Origin: an uncultured Flavobacteriales bacterium
Lineage (GTDB): Bacteria; Bacteroidota; Bacteroidia; Flavobacteriales; Crocinitomicaceae
Length of the DNA stretch: 64,000 bases
Assembly: GCA_946480085.1 (NCBI GenBank)
Contig: CAMLHZ010000003.1
Coordinates: 124,001 to 188,000, forward strand
Reading direction: 5' to 3'
The notes beneath the pieces are model-generated. The model was not told the origin of the DNA, ran no database searches, and saw only the letters and a program-made list of their open reading frames with translations. Made by a program: the position numbers and the translations under genes. This document shows, piece by piece, positions 1 through 8,612 of this stretch (position 1 is its first letter; every line of letters begins with the position of its first letter).

Positions 1-677
1 AAATTTGGATCGATCTTAAATGCTTGTTCGTAACCTTCAATAGCCGCGTCAATGTTATTTACACGTTCGTAGATGTATGATTTTTTTACAATCGCCTCAG
101 CATTTGTAGGTTCCAATTTCAACACCTGGTTGTATTTGTCAACTGCTTCAGAAACGCGACTCGTACTTTGATCCAAAATCACATCTCCTAAAAGCTGCAA
201 TGCCTGAATGTTATTCGGCTCTAAAGTCAATACTTTGTTCAAATACTTTTCAGCCAATGGTAAATTTTTGATTTTACCTGTAGCATATGTTTCAGCAATT
301 GCCATTAAAACACAAACATTCTTTTGTTTTGTGCTTTTCAGAAGTGCATTGAATTGTTGTCCAGCTGTTGTTGTGTCACCAGAAAGGTAAGTTGCTTTTG
401 CGCCAGAAACCTGAGCCAATTTATCTTCAGGATTTTTTGATGCTGCAGATTTAAATTGCTCAATCGCTCCTTTTTCGTCATCCAATGACCAAAGAAGGTT
501 TCCATAGCAAAATGCGTATTCCACATTTGCAGGGTCTTTTTGTATCAAAGCTTTAAAATCTGCCTTTGCTAGTTCGTAGCGCTCATTTTCAGCTTTCTTT
601 TTTGCGTCTTTCAAAGTTTGTGCCTGAGCACCTACTGAAAGCATAACTAATAGTCCAACGATGATTTTCTTATTCAT
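1..677 (-). CDS. TPR-repeat exported protein (partial, 3' end outside window)
   Basis: The start codon is the ATG at 677-675 and the frame stays open to the window edge, giving about 225 residues without the C-terminus. Residues 1-20 are a signal peptide ending in AQA-Q. The rest reads as tetratricopeptide repeats (helical pairs with motifs such as LAEKYLNKVLTLEPNN and AIEGYEQAFKIDPN). TPR proteins act as binding scaffolds. It is the last visible gene of a minus-strand series that begins with exbB; a TPR protein after a PstS-like protein and an ExbBD/TonB set is an order I know from Bacteroidota (established knowledge). A periplasmic scaffold role is inference. Two short open frames inside this span are shadows. 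Confidence 0.85.
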   Translation of the reverse strand, partial: MNKKIIVGLLVMLSVGAQAQTLKDAKKKAENERYELAKADFKALIQKDPANVEYAFCYGNLLWSLDDEKGAIEQFKSAASKNPEDKLAQVSGAKATYLSGDTTTAGQQFNALLKSTKQKNVCVLMAIAETYATGKIKNLPLAEKYLNKVLTLEPNNIQALQLLGDVILDQSTSRVSEAVDKYNQVLKLEPTNAEAIVKKSYIYERVNNIDAAIEGYEQAFKIDPN

Positions 678-791
678 AACTTTTTTGTTGTAACTGCCAT
701 TTGCAATTGTCTTGCCAAATTACAGAATCTTCTGTTTATTAACTGAATTTTAAGATTTCTTTTGAGTGAAATGTATGCTAATTGTATTGTG

Positions 792-1682
792 CTATTCAAA
801 AACGAACTTAAATTCTCTTGAAACGCGATAATAAGGTTGTAAACCAGATTTTTTCGCGATCAATTGACCTTTTTCATCAATGATATAATTCAGTAAACCA
901 GCTTCTAAGGCTTTTTGACCACCATGATAATGCGCGTACCAAAAATGGGTGAAAGGATATTGTTTTTCGTAGACGTAGTACATTGTTGGAATCACGTAGT
1001 TTGAACTATTTCCTTTCGAAACCCGAACCAGTTGTACATTCTCCATGCTTTTTAAAACTTCCTTATCGTCAATGTCACTGATCCAGTTGTATCCGATAAC
1101 CCCAATGCATTGTTTGTGATCTTTCATATAGTTAATCACTTCAGTATTGCTGTGCAAACACTTTACGTGTTTACCGAATTTCTTTCCCTGCTTTTTTAAT
1201 TTGTCGTAGAAATAGTTGAAGTTGGCACTTTGAACATCATCAAATAAAATCTTAGGTGAATTCTCATCATTTGTAACAAGAAGTTCCATGAACTCATTTT
1301 CTGTATAGGTGCTGTCTTCTCCCATTGGCGAGATTAGGGCAATGGCTCCAAGCATTATTTTCTCGGTTCGAATGGTTTGCTTTTGTTTTTTGAAAAATGC
1401 CTTTTCAGATTTATCCAAATCACGAGACATGAAAACCAGATTGGATTTATCTGCAAGGAAGATATTGACCACATCAATTTCTCTTTTGAAGATTGGCGTA
1501 TAACTTTCCTTCGGAGCAAACCCGCTATAGGCTACCAGGGTAGTTTCAATGTAAGGCTGAATGTTTTTCTCGGCATAGAAGCTTGCATGACCCGAATACT
1601 CAGATTCGTTTCCAACCGGAGTATTACAGGAATAAGCAAATAAAAGGACGATTGCTAAACTAAAAATTCGCACGTTTTTCAT
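792..1682 (-). CDS. PstS-like substrate-binding lipoprotein
   Basis: The 296-residue protein has a lipoprotein signal (hydrophobic residues 5-18, lipobox FAYSC), so it is probably anchored in the periplasm or outer membrane. The body resembles the phosphate-type periplasmic binding fold (PBP superfamily), with segments such as CIGVIGYNWISD and the C-terminal block around HFWYAHYHGGQKALEAGLLNY. No PstABC permease genes are nearby, so phosphate uptake is not shown; in Bacteroidota this class typically lies downstream of ExbD/TonB genes. The start overlaps the preceding small membrane protein gene by 23 bp, which suggests translational coupling. Confidence 0.75.
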   Translation of the reverse strand: MKNVRIFSLAIVLLFAYSCNTPVGNESEYSGHASFYAEKNIQPYIETTLVAYSGFAPKESYTPIFKREIDVVNIFLADKSNLVFMSRDLDKSEKAFFKKQKQTIRTEKIMLGAIALISPMGEDSTYTENEFMELLVTNDENSPKILFDDVQSANFNYFYDKLKKQGKKFGKHVKCLHSNTEVINYMKDHKQCIGVIGYNWISDIDDKEVLKSMENVQLVRVSKGNSSNYVIPTMYYVYEKQYPFTHFWYAHYHGGQKALEAGLLNYIIDEKGQLIAKKSGLQPYYRVSREFKFVFE

Positions 1683-1881
1683 CGATTTTGTCTTTTTTGT
1701 ATGCCAGTACCAATCTTATAATTCTGAAAACGGAATATCCCACGAGCATATAAATAACTGCCGTTCTACGTCCACCGTAAACACTGTCGTACAATAGGTT
1801 GGAGAATTGCAGGAAATAAGCAAGTACCAGACACATTGCAATTACACCGAAACCAGTTACATATTTGAGACTTTTGTTCAT
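1660..1881 (-). CDS. small two-helix membrane protein
   Basis: This 73-residue protein has two predicted membrane segments, at about residues 8-26 and 41-60, and a charged C-terminal tail (KKDKIDEKRANF). I do not recognise a named family. It begins just after the terminator that follows tonB, and its 3' end overlaps the PstS-like gene by 23 bp, so it is probably co-transcribed with that gene. Its place in the envelope-energisation cluster suggests an accessory envelope role (inference only). Confidence 0.65.
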   Translation of the reverse strand: MNKSLKYVTGFGVIAMCLVLAYFLQFSNLLYDSVYGGRRTAVIYMLVGYSVFRIIRLVLAYKKDKIDEKRANF

Positions 1882-1891
1882 TCTTAGAGAT

Positions 1892-1926
1892 AAAAAATCC
1901 CGATCCCGTAAGAACCGGATCGGGAT
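1892..1926 (-). terminator. rho-independent terminator after tonB
   Basis: On the minus strand a perfect 10-bp stem (ATCCCGATCC at 1926-1917 with GGATCGGGAT at 1906-1897) encloses a 10-nt loop and runs into TTTTTT. It lies 20 bp after the tonB stop and just before the next gene, so it ends or attenuates the exbB-tonB transcript before the small membrane protein. Confidence 0.85.
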
Positions 1927-1946
1927 TAATATGATTAATGATAATT

Positions 1947-2810
1947 CTATCCTGGAGTAAACTTAACTGGTAAGTTGTACCACATGTTAACTGGTTTACC
2001 GTTGTTTTTACCAGGTTTCCAAGATGGCATACCTCTTACAACGCGTACAGCCTCGTCATCACATTCTTTACAGTCAGCAATACCTCTGGTAACTTTCACG
2101 TTTGAGATATTACCACTTGAAGAAACTACGAAACGTAAGTAAACACGACCTCCAATTCCAGCATCAAGAGCCATTTCAGGATACTTGATGTTTTTCATAA
2201 GGTATTTTGCCAACTCACCTTGTCCACCTGGAAACTCAGCTTCTTCCTCAACGATCTCAAGGATTGGTTCTGGCTCTGGTGGCTTAACTGGCTCTGGTTC
2301 CGGTTCTGGTGAACCACCTTGTCCTAATGGATCTCCATTCTGAGTTGTAGAACCAGCGTTGGTTTGTGTTAACTCGTCCTGAGTAGCCATCTCCTGATCT
2401 GTAGGTTTGTCTACAATTTTAGGAGGAAGGAACGCTAATGTTTTTTGATCTTCTGGAATTACTTTTTCCAAAGGTTCTTCAATCTTATCGTCCTTTTTGT
2501 CGTCGTTAGCAAACGTATCCATGTTTACAACTACAGCTTTTTTCTTCTCCTTTTTAACGTCACCTGAACCGAAAAGTTCAGTAACACCATAAGTAGCACC
2601 AACTGCAGCAGAAACTGAAACAGTAATTAGAATTACAAGCATGTTGTAATCTCTACGGATTTTGTAAGCGCCGTAACGTTTGTTTCTGTTTTCAAAAACA
2701 GACTCGTTTCTATCGTCAGCGGTTACCATTAACCAGCTTTTCGAAGAAATGTAATCATACAATGAAAACACGAGAACAATACCAATTACAGTAGAAAGAG
2801 TAACTAACAT
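1947..2810 (-). CDS. tonB: energy transducer TonB
   Basis: This 287-residue protein has an N-terminal hydrophobic segment (about 1-18), a second membrane segment (about 56-78), an acidic and Pro/Glu-rich spacer (about 100-185, with a PEPEPEP-type run) and a TonB C-terminal domain (about 195-287). The C-terminal domain contains YPEMALDAGIGGRVYLRFVV and a CKECDDEAVRVVRGMP block. TonB carries proton-motive energy from ExbB/ExbD to outer-membrane receptors. It starts 4 bp after the stop of the neighbouring exbD gene. Two membrane segments instead of one make it unlike E. coli TonB. The CxxC block recurs in the TonB-domain array at 7.4-13.4 kb. Confidence 0.9.
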   Translation of the reverse strand: MLVTLSTVIGIVLVFSLYDYISSKSWLMVTADDRNESVFENRNKRYGAYKIRRDYNMLVILITVSVSAAVGATYGVTELFGSGDVKKEKKKAVVVNMDTFANDDKKDDKIEEPLEKVIPEDQKTLAFLPPKIVDKPTDQEMATQDELTQTNAGSTTQNGDPLGQGGSPEPEPEPVKPPEPEPILEIVEEEAEFPGGQGELAKYLMKNIKYPEMALDAGIGGRVYLRFVVSSSGNISNVKVTRGIADCKECDDEAVRVVRGMPSWKPGKNNGKPVNMWYNLPVKFTPG

Positions 2811-2814
2811 AATT

Positions 2815-3423
2815 TTACAATTTAGCTTTTAATAAATCTTCTTCCTTCTTTTCCATGTCCACCGGAGCAATAACCCCGATGTCCGCAATTTTCAATTCGT
2901 CAACTAGATCGATAAAGTTTCTACAAGTTACGGTAAGATCAGTTTTAATCAAAACTTTTAATGCCTTAGCGTTCTTTTTTGCTTTAATCAATTCTTTCTG
3001 AGCGATAGTATCATGCATTCGTCCCTGCTGAATTTCCAAATCAAGCTCCTGATGTCTTTGGATAACAAATTTGTTACCTTCAGCTAACAATTTACGCACC
3101 CCATTTTTATCAAATGTTGTTTCCTCCAATTGTGTTTCAGGTTTGAACTCTCCTTTGTAATAGAAAATTCTGTCCTTCGCCAAAATAAAGGTGATACCGT
3201 TATTTACTGGCGGTGGTGGTGGCTGAGGGAATCTTGGATCTGGTTTCGCCGGATAAGCTAGTCCCATGATCTTAGGCTCAGCAAACGTTGAAGTCAATAC
3301 GAAGAATGTCAACAACAAGAATGCTAAATCTACCATCGGTGTCATATCGACACGGGTGGAGCTTTTCTTGGCTCTTTTTTTACCGCCGCTTTCGCCGCCG
3401 CCGCCTTCTGCTATTTCTGCCAT
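2815..3423 (-). CDS. exbD: ExbD/TolR family proton-channel subunit (second copy)
   Basis: This 202-residue protein has a basic cytoplasmic N-terminus, then DMTPMVDLAFLLLTFFVLT, the single ExbD membrane helix with its conserved channel aspartate (about residues 27-46). The periplasmic part is larger than in E. coli ExbD (about 141 residues) and contains an insertion (about 85-150) before the conserved end (VDELKIADIGVIAPVDM). It works with ExbB and TonB to use the proton gradient. It lies between tonB (4 bp) and another exbD (12 bp) in one operon. Confidence 0.9.
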   Translation of the reverse strand: MAEIAEGGGGESGGKKRAKKSSTRVDMTPMVDLAFLLLTFFVLTSTFAEPKIMGLAYPAKPDPRFPQPPPPPVNNGITFILAKDRIFYYKGEFKPETQLEETTFDKNGVRKLLAEGNKFVIQRHQELDLEIQQGRMHDTIAQKELIKAKKNAKALKVLIKTDLTVTCRNFIDLVDELKIADIGVIAPVDMEKKEEDLLKAKL

Positions 3424-3435
3424 GTTATATGAGTT

Positions 3436-4125
3436 TTAGCGATTCATCTCCAAAGAGGTGACGAAATTCAAGTTATTTAATTTTATATCGCGACAAGTTT
3501 CAATCACTCGTTTTGCATAATTGTATGGTGCAGCACCATCCGCGCGAATAACATACTTTGGTCTAAAGTCTTCAGCTTTTGGGTCTGGTTCGTCAGCTCT
3601 CTTTTCGTTGATTGCTTTTTCGAACAGACTTTTCCCGTGAATTTTAAGTAAGTCATCAGCATAGCTCAACCAATCTTTCAATTCGTTGTGAGGGAATGTA
3701 GCAGATGAATCTGAAGGTACGCCTAAGGTTTCGTATTGCATTCGTTCATTATCTGTCATATCTAGGTATGCAGGTAATTCTTTGAATGAACATCCAAAAC
3801 TTGTTAAGCTCATGAAAGACTCAATTTGGTCTTCCGTGAATGCTACCTTGTACTGGCTCGACATTTTCATAAGAAGTTCCTTCTTAATCTCGTACGGACC
3901 TGGATTCAAATACACACATCCACCACTATCAACAGTCATCATAACCATTGTTTTAGTGGGAACTTCCTCATCACTAATACTGGAAGCGTATTTTACTTCA
4001 ATTGGCTCACTTGAACGGGTTTTTGCGGCAAGCATGAAGAATGTCACCAAAAGGAAGGCAAGATCCACCATCGGCGTCATGTCGATAGTAGGAGATCCTT
4101 TGGGCATACTTATTTTTCTAGCCAT
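3436..4125 (-). CDS. exbD: ExbD/TolR family proton-channel subunit (first copy)
   Basis: This 229-residue protein carries the ExbD signature TIDMTPMVDLAFLLVTFFML in its one membrane helix (about residues 13-33). The periplasmic part is long (about 195 residues). Its C-terminal block (KYVIRADGAAPYNYAKRVIETCRDIKLNNLNFVT) is the usual ExbD ending. Two unequal ExbD proteins next to one ExbB is common in Bacteroidota and suggests a mixed complex (inference). It follows exbB by about 30 bp and precedes the second exbD by 12 bp. Confidence 0.9.
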   Translation of the reverse strand: MARKISMPKGSPTIDMTPMVDLAFLLVTFFMLAAKTRSSEPIEVKYASSISDEEVPTKTMVMMTVDSGGCVYLNPGPYEIKKELLMKMSSQYKVAFTEDQIESFMSLTSFGCSFKELPAYLDMTDNERMQYETLGVPSDSSATFPHNELKDWLSYADDLLKIHGKSLFEKAINEKRADEPDPKAEDFRPKYVIRADGAAPYNYAKRVIETCRDIKLNNLNFVTSLEMNR

Positions 4126-4155
4126 GATTTTCCGTGTTTAATTCAAATGAATAAA

Positions 4156-4962
4156 TTACTTCTGTGTAGCGTTGAAGTTTTGTACGATTGTGAAACCAGC
4201 TTCGTCAATTGAATGCGTCATTTGGTCAATTTTCGTAGAGAAGTAGTTGTAAGCGATAATCGCCAAAGCTGAAGCGGAGATACCCAATAAAGTATTTACA
4301 AGTGCCTCAGAGATACCTACTGCTAATTTTCCTGGATCCGGAGCTCCTGATGACATGGCAGCAAATGATTTGATCATCCCTAATACTGTTCCGATCAAAC
4401 CGATCAACGTACCGATAGATGCACAAGTTGAAATGATAACCAAGTTCTTGCTTAACATTGGTAACTCCAATGCTGTAGCTTCTTCTAACTCAGTTTTCAA
4501 AAGCTCAACTTTTTTCTCTTTATCAATAGAGTTGTCTGAAGCCATAGCTTCGTATTTCTCTAAACCAGCACGAACAACATTCGCCAAAGATCCTTTTTGC
4601 TTATCACATTCCTCGATTGCACTTGTAGTATCGTTAGATTCTACCAAAGCTTTAACCTTTGAGATGAATTTGTTGATGTTTCCTCTTCCTTTAGAACGAG
4701 ATAAAGTAACGAAACGCTCAATAACGAAAATGATTACTATTAATAGTACTGCAATTAGTAATGGAACGATGAATCCACCAAGATACATTGTACCCAAGAT
4801 ATTAACAGGATGTGTAGGATTACCTTCCTTATCAAAACCTTCGAAATTTCCTTTATCACCTAGAATAAAATTGTAAATGATAAAACCGATTACTACTGCA
4901 ATCACAATTGTTAAAGAGGCTACCAATGAAGAAAAACCTCCGCCTTGCTTAGAATTACTCAT
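4156..4962 (-). CDS. exbB: MotA/TolQ/ExbB proton channel protein
   Basis: This 268-residue protein has membrane helices at about 12-32, 54-80, 168-195 and 212-238. The last two carry the conserved MotA/TolQ/ExbB pattern (STCASIGTLIGLIGTVLGMI and ISEALVNTLLGISASALAII). The cytoplasmic loop between them and helix 2 is charged and helical. ExbB forms the inner-membrane pore that drives ExbD and TonB. It is the first gene of the operon exbB-exbD-exbD-tonB, preceded by a candidate promoter at 4997-5030. Confidence 0.92.
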   Translation of the reverse strand: MSNSKQGGGFSSLVASLTIVIAVVIGFIIYNFILGDKGNFEGFDKEGNPTHPVNILGTMYLGGFIVPLLIAVLLIVIIFVIERFVTLSRSKGRGNINKFISKVKALVESNDTTSAIEECDKQKGSLANVVRAGLEKYEAMASDNSIDKEKKVELLKTELEEATALELPMLSKNLVIISTCASIGTLIGLIGTVLGMIKSFAAMSSGAPDPGKLAVGISEALVNTLLGISASALAIIAYNYFSTKIDQMTHSIDEAGFTIVQNFNATQK

Positions 4963-4996
4963 AATATTAGTGTTTTAAACTTTTTTGTTTAGGGTT

Positions 4997-5030
4997 CAAA
5001 CTTAATTAAAAAGGATTTACAATTTTCAAA
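4997..5030 (-). promoter_or_regulatory. candidate promoter of exbB operon
   Basis: On the minus strand TTTG (5030-5027) and TAAGTTTG (5004-4997) are 22 nt apart. This fits the Bacteroidota primary sigma consensus TTTG-N17-23-TAnnTTTG and lies 35 bp upstream of the exbB start. The region from here to the paaZ promoter at 5189 holds nothing else I can name. Confidence 0.5.
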
Positions 5031-5188
5031 GCTTATCTATTTTCTTATTTGTTTTTTATTAAAGTGTCTGTTTTTTCGATTAATGTATCGGTTATTACAA
5101 CTGAATGTCAAACTGGTTCAGCGTTGTTTTAACTTTATGTTAAGCCTGTGTTAAGGTAACTTATTCGGGTTCTGTTAGTGTTGTCAAA

Positions 5189-5223
5189 TTGCGTCAAAAA
5201 CTTGCACATTTCTGCTATCTTTG
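5189..5223 (+). promoter_or_regulatory. candidate promoter of paaZ
   Basis: TTG (5189-5191) is followed 24 nt later by TATCTTTG (5216-5223), a good -7 element. It lies inside the longest possible paaZ reading frame, so it argues for the downstream ATG at 5247 as the true start. Confidence 0.5.
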
Positions 5224-5246
5224 AGCTTCTCATTAAGAAAAAAAGA

Positions 5247-7316
5247 ATGATTACTGTAAAAAACTATGTATGTGGCTCTTGGGTTGCAGGTGAAGGAACA
5301 GAACAAAATATTTATAACGCAATTTCAGGTGATCTGATTGGTGGCGTATCAAGTGCTGGTATCGATTTTTCTGATGTTCTTGCTTATGGACGAAAAGTAG
5401 GTGGTGCGCAATTGCGTAAAATGACTTTTCAGGAAAGAGGCAAGATGTTGAAAGCCCTTGCACTTCATTTGCTAGAAAAGAAAGAAAAGTACTATCAGGT
5501 TTCGGCTTGGACAGGTGCTACACGAGTGGATTCGTGGATTGACATTGAAGGAGGAATTGGAAACTTATTCGCGAATGCTACATTGCGTCGTCAATTCCCT
5601 GATTTACCTTATTATGTGGACGGAACTGCTGCGCCACTTTCGAAGAATGGAACATTTATCGGACACCACATTATGGTTCCGAAACAAGGGGTTGCTGTTC
5701 ACATCAACGCGTTTAACTTCCCAATTTGGGGAATGTTGGAAAAAATTGCTGTGAACCTGATGGCTGGTGTTCCGGCGGTTGTAAAGCCTTCTGAATTCAC
5801 CAGTTATTTAACGGAGGTAGTAGTTCACGATATTATTGAATCGAAAATATTACCTGAAGGAAGTTTACAATTGGTTTCCGGTTTTGGTCGTGGATTGATT
5901 GATTCGGTTATGTGTCAGGATGTAGTAACATTTACCGGAAGTGCACATACAGGAAAGAAATTGAAAGCATTGCCAAGAATTACGGAGGAATCGGTTCCGT
6001 TTAACCTGGAAGCGGATTCATTGAATGCAATGGTATTGGGTAAAGCTGCTGTTCCCGGAACGGAGGAGTTTGATTTATTCACCAAGGAAGTTGTAAAAGA
6101 AATTACGATCAAAGCTGGACAAAAATGTACTGCAGTTCGCAGAATTATGGTTCCGGAAGATTTATTGGAAGAAGTAGAGAAAGCAGTTGCAGCTCGTTTG
6201 GCTTCTACAAAAATTGGTGATCCATCTGTAGAAGGTGTCCGTATGGGAGCTTTGGCTACACGTTTACAGGTTGATCGTGTACGTGCAAACGTTGAAAAAC
6301 TGGCCGCTTCGCAAAAAATGGTTTATGGTTCGTTAGATACATTTGATGTACTTGGGGCAGATAAGGATAAAGGAGCATTCTTCTCTCCAATCTTGTTCCG
6401 TAATGAACATCCGTTCGACAATCTGGATGTACACAATATTGAAGCGTTTGGACCAGTTTCTACCATTATGCCTTACAAAAATCTGGAAGACGCTGTTGAG
6501 TTGACAAAGCTTGGAGCTGGATCTTTGGTTACTTCAATTGTGACTCCTGATAATAAGGAAGCAAGAGAGTTTGTTGTTGAGGCAGCTTGTATGAATGGAC
6601 GAATTTTGGTTCTGAATAAAGACTGTGCTAAAGAAAGTACAGGTCACGGTTCACCAATGCCTTTGTTAACGCATGGTGGTCCCGGTCGTGCTGGTGGTGG
6701 TGAAGAAATGGGCGGAAAACGCGGTGTTCTTCATTACTTACAAAGAACTGCAATTCAAGGTCACCCAACTACAATTACAGAGATTACGCAACAGTATCAA
6801 CAAGGTGCTGCAGGGAAAATTGATTCAGTTCATCCATTCAAAAAGCATTACGAAGAATTGGAGGTTGGAGATCAATTGATCACTGAAAGTCGTTTGATCA
6901 CTTCTGAAGATATTGACGCGTTTGCTGCTTTAAGCGGTGATAATTTCTATGCACACAAGGTAGAAACGAATTTTGAAGGAACTATGTTCGACGAACAGGT
7001 TGCACATGGATATTTCATTATGAGTCTTTCGGCAGGATTGTTCGTAGATAGTTATGTCATCAATCCGGTACTTTTGAATTACGGAATAGATGAACTTCGT
7101 TTCACCAAACCTGTATATGCCGGAGCAAACATTCATATCCGATTTACTTGTAAAGAAAAGATCAGTACAGATGTAACTCCAAAAGACGACGATCCGAAAA
7201 CACATATTCAACGCGGTGTTGTAAAATGGTTAGTTGAAATGTTAGACGATACAGATCAGCCGTTGGTTGGTATTGCAACCATTTTAACCATGGTGAAAAC
7301 CTTAGATCAAAACTAG
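5247..7316 (+). CDS. paaZ: bifunctional aldehyde dehydrogenase/enoyl-CoA hydratase PaaZ
   Basis: The protein is 689 residues from the ATG at 5247, chosen because homologues begin near MITVKNYVCGSW and a promoter-like element covers the upstream frame. The N-terminal two thirds are an aldehyde dehydrogenase, with the Glu-containing FNLEADSLNA block and the catalytic Cys in AGQKCTAVRRI. The C-terminal part (about 540-689) is a MaoC-type hydratase with the ALSGDNFYAH motif. PaaZ opens the oxepin-CoA ring and oxidises the resulting semialdehyde in phenylacetate breakdown (established for the family). No other paa genes are in the window, so the pathway is not shown here. A 73-bp gap with a long palindrome follows. 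Confidence 0.88.
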   Translation: MITVKNYVCGSWVAGEGTEQNIYNAISGDLIGGVSSAGIDFSDVLAYGRKVGGAQLRKMTFQERGKMLKALALHLLEKKEKYYQVSAWTGATRVDSWIDIEGGIGNLFANATLRRQFPDLPYYVDGTAAPLSKNGTFIGHHIMVPKQGVAVHINAFNFPIWGMLEKIAVNLMAGVPAVVKPSEFTSYLTEVVVHDIIESKILPEGSLQLVSGFGRGLIDSVMCQDVVTFTGSAHTGKKLKALPRITEESVPFNLEADSLNAMVLGKAAVPGTEEFDLFTKEVVKEITIKAGQKCTAVRRIMVPEDLLEEVEKAVAARLASTKIGDPSVEGVRMGALATRLQVDRVRANVEKLAASQKMVYGSLDTFDVLGADKDKGAFFSPILFRNEHPFDNLDVHNIEAFGPVSTIMPYKNLEDAVELTKLGAGSLVTSIVTPDNKEAREFVVEAACMNGRILVLNKDCAKESTGHGSPMPLLTHGGPGRAGGGEEMGGKRGVLHYLQRTAIQGHPTTITEITQQYQQGAAGKIDSVHPFKKHYEELEVGDQLITESRLITSEDIDAFAALSGDNFYAHKVETNFEGTMFDEQVAHGYFIMSLSAGLFVDSYVINPVLLNYGIDELRFTKPVYAGANIHIRFTCKEKISTDVTPKDDDPKTHIQRGVVKWLVEMLDDTDQPLVGIATILTMVKTLDQN

Positions 7317-7320
7317 AGAT

Positions 7321-7389
7321 TAGAAAATAGAAAACGGAGAATAGTATCAGAGCATCATCTATTCTCTGTTTTCTGATCTCTATTTTCTA
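7321..7389. repeat. long word-type intergenic palindrome 1
   Basis: The left arm 7321-7344 (TAGAAAATAG... AGAATAG) pairs with the right arm 7359-7389, apart from one base change and a 6-nt insertion in the right arm. It fills the gap between paaZ and the first TonB-domain paralogue. The same words recur at 45165-45251. Confidence 0.8.
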
Positions 7390-7403
7390 AAAAATAATAA
7401 AGA

Positions 7404-8600
7404 ATGAACCTAAAATTGACCTTAATCTTTGTTGCAATTACTTCGATTGGAGTTGCACAAGAGATTGCCAAAAAGAATGAAGCTGTTTATTCAGAATGGA
7501 TCGCGTTGAAATTGAAAAACGATTCGCTTGAAAACGTTTTGATTAAGAGATGTAATACGGTAAGCAGCGAAATTTCTACAATCAAAGCAAACCTTGACGG
7601 CGTTTTGAAGACGCTTAATTACAGCATTGAAGAACAAAACTACTACTGCAACAAGCTTACTGATTCCCTAAAAAATCTTTCCGTTGATTTTTCAGAACTT
7701 GGAGCCAAACCAAAAGCATTGACCAATTACTATGGTTTGTGTGCAAAGTTGAAATCTGAAGCTCAATTTCCTGTGCGAGTGGTTTCTACGAGGAATCAAA
7801 ATCTTGATGAACCACTTCCAAAAAAGACGGAAGAGCAAGGTGAAGTATTGGCTCGACGTTTGTTGCATGAGAAACTGCTTCAGTCAGAAATTATTCTTGA
7901 AATTTCCCGAATCGATTTGGAGACAGCGACATTGATGTTATTCAAAACCGAAAGTAATACTTACATCACCACTTATTCCGATCAATTGTCGGTCTTGAAG
8001 CTGTACAACAAATCACTGCAATTGAAGAAAGAAGAGTTGCTAAAAGAATATGCTTCAACCGGACCAAGTGGATACGATCTCATTTATCGTGAATACTTTC
8101 CTGATTTGTTTCAGGATAAGGACATTGAACTTTGGAAGTCGGTTAATAGAAAAACAACTACCGGAACTGCCATTAAAACACCGGAAAAAACGGAAAGTAA
8201 ACCGGTAAAATCAGTTGGTCAAGATGTGCTAGTCACTCAAGATGAACTTGAAACAGTTGTATCGAACGAAACCGATCCTAACGGGATTTTCGACCTTGTA
8301 GAGCAAGAAGCTCAATTTCCGGGTGGAAGTGCGAAGATGGGCGAATTCATTCGTGACAATTTACATTATCCGGATTTTCCGCTCGACATGGGAATTGGTG
8401 GTCGTGTTTACCTGCGTTTTGTGATTTCAGATAAAGGAGCAGTAAGCAATGTAAAAGTAACCAGAGGTGTTCCTTTTTGTGAAGAGTGTGATGCAGAGGC
8501 TGTACGTGTCATTAAGGCTATGCCTACATGGAGTCCGGGAATGATAAAAGGAAAACCTGTGAATATGTGGTATAACCTTCCCATTAGGTTTACACCTTAA
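7404..8600 (+). CDS. exported TonB C-terminal-domain protein, paralogue 1
   Basis: This 398-residue protein has a signal peptide (1-18, ending GVAQ), a long charged helical, probably coiled-coil region (about 20-220), a linker, and a TonB C-terminal domain (about 290-398). Its FPGGSAKMGEFIRDNLHYP and CEECDAEAVRVIKAMP blocks closely match the true TonB at 1947-2810. It has no membrane anchor after the signal peptide, so it cannot be a classical TonB. The motif GPSGYDLIYREYFP before the linker is shared in form with the following paralogues. It is the first and most divergent of the series. Function unknown; periplasmic location is inferred. Confidence 0.82.
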   Translation: MNLKLTLIFVAITSIGVAQEIAKKNEAVYSEWIALKLKNDSLENVLIKRCNTVSSEISTIKANLDGVLKTLNYSIEEQNYYCNKLTDSLKNLSVDFSELGAKPKALTNYYGLCAKLKSEAQFPVRVVSTRNQNLDEPLPKKTEEQGEVLARRLLHEKLLQSEIILEISRIDLETATLMLFKTESNTYITTYSDQLSVLKLYNKSLQLKKEELLKEYASTGPSGYDLIYREYFPDLFQDKDIELWKSVNRKTTTGTAIKTPEKTESKPVKSVGQDVLVTQDELETVVSNETDPNGIFDLVEQEAQFPGGSAKMGEFIRDNLHYPDFPLDMGIGGRVYLRFVISDKGAVSNVKVTRGVPFCEECDAEAVRVIKAMPTWSPGMIKGKPVNMWYNLPIRFTP

Positions 8601-8612
8601 CGAAAAGAGATC

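Noticed and set aside
792..1682. Part of a phosphate uptake (Pst) operon
   Set aside because: There are no PstA, PstB or PstC genes around; the neighbours are TonB-system and TPR genes.
4963..5246. Riboswitch or small RNA between exbB and paaZ
   Set aside because: Only two divergent promoter-like elements were found; no conserved structured leader could be recognised.
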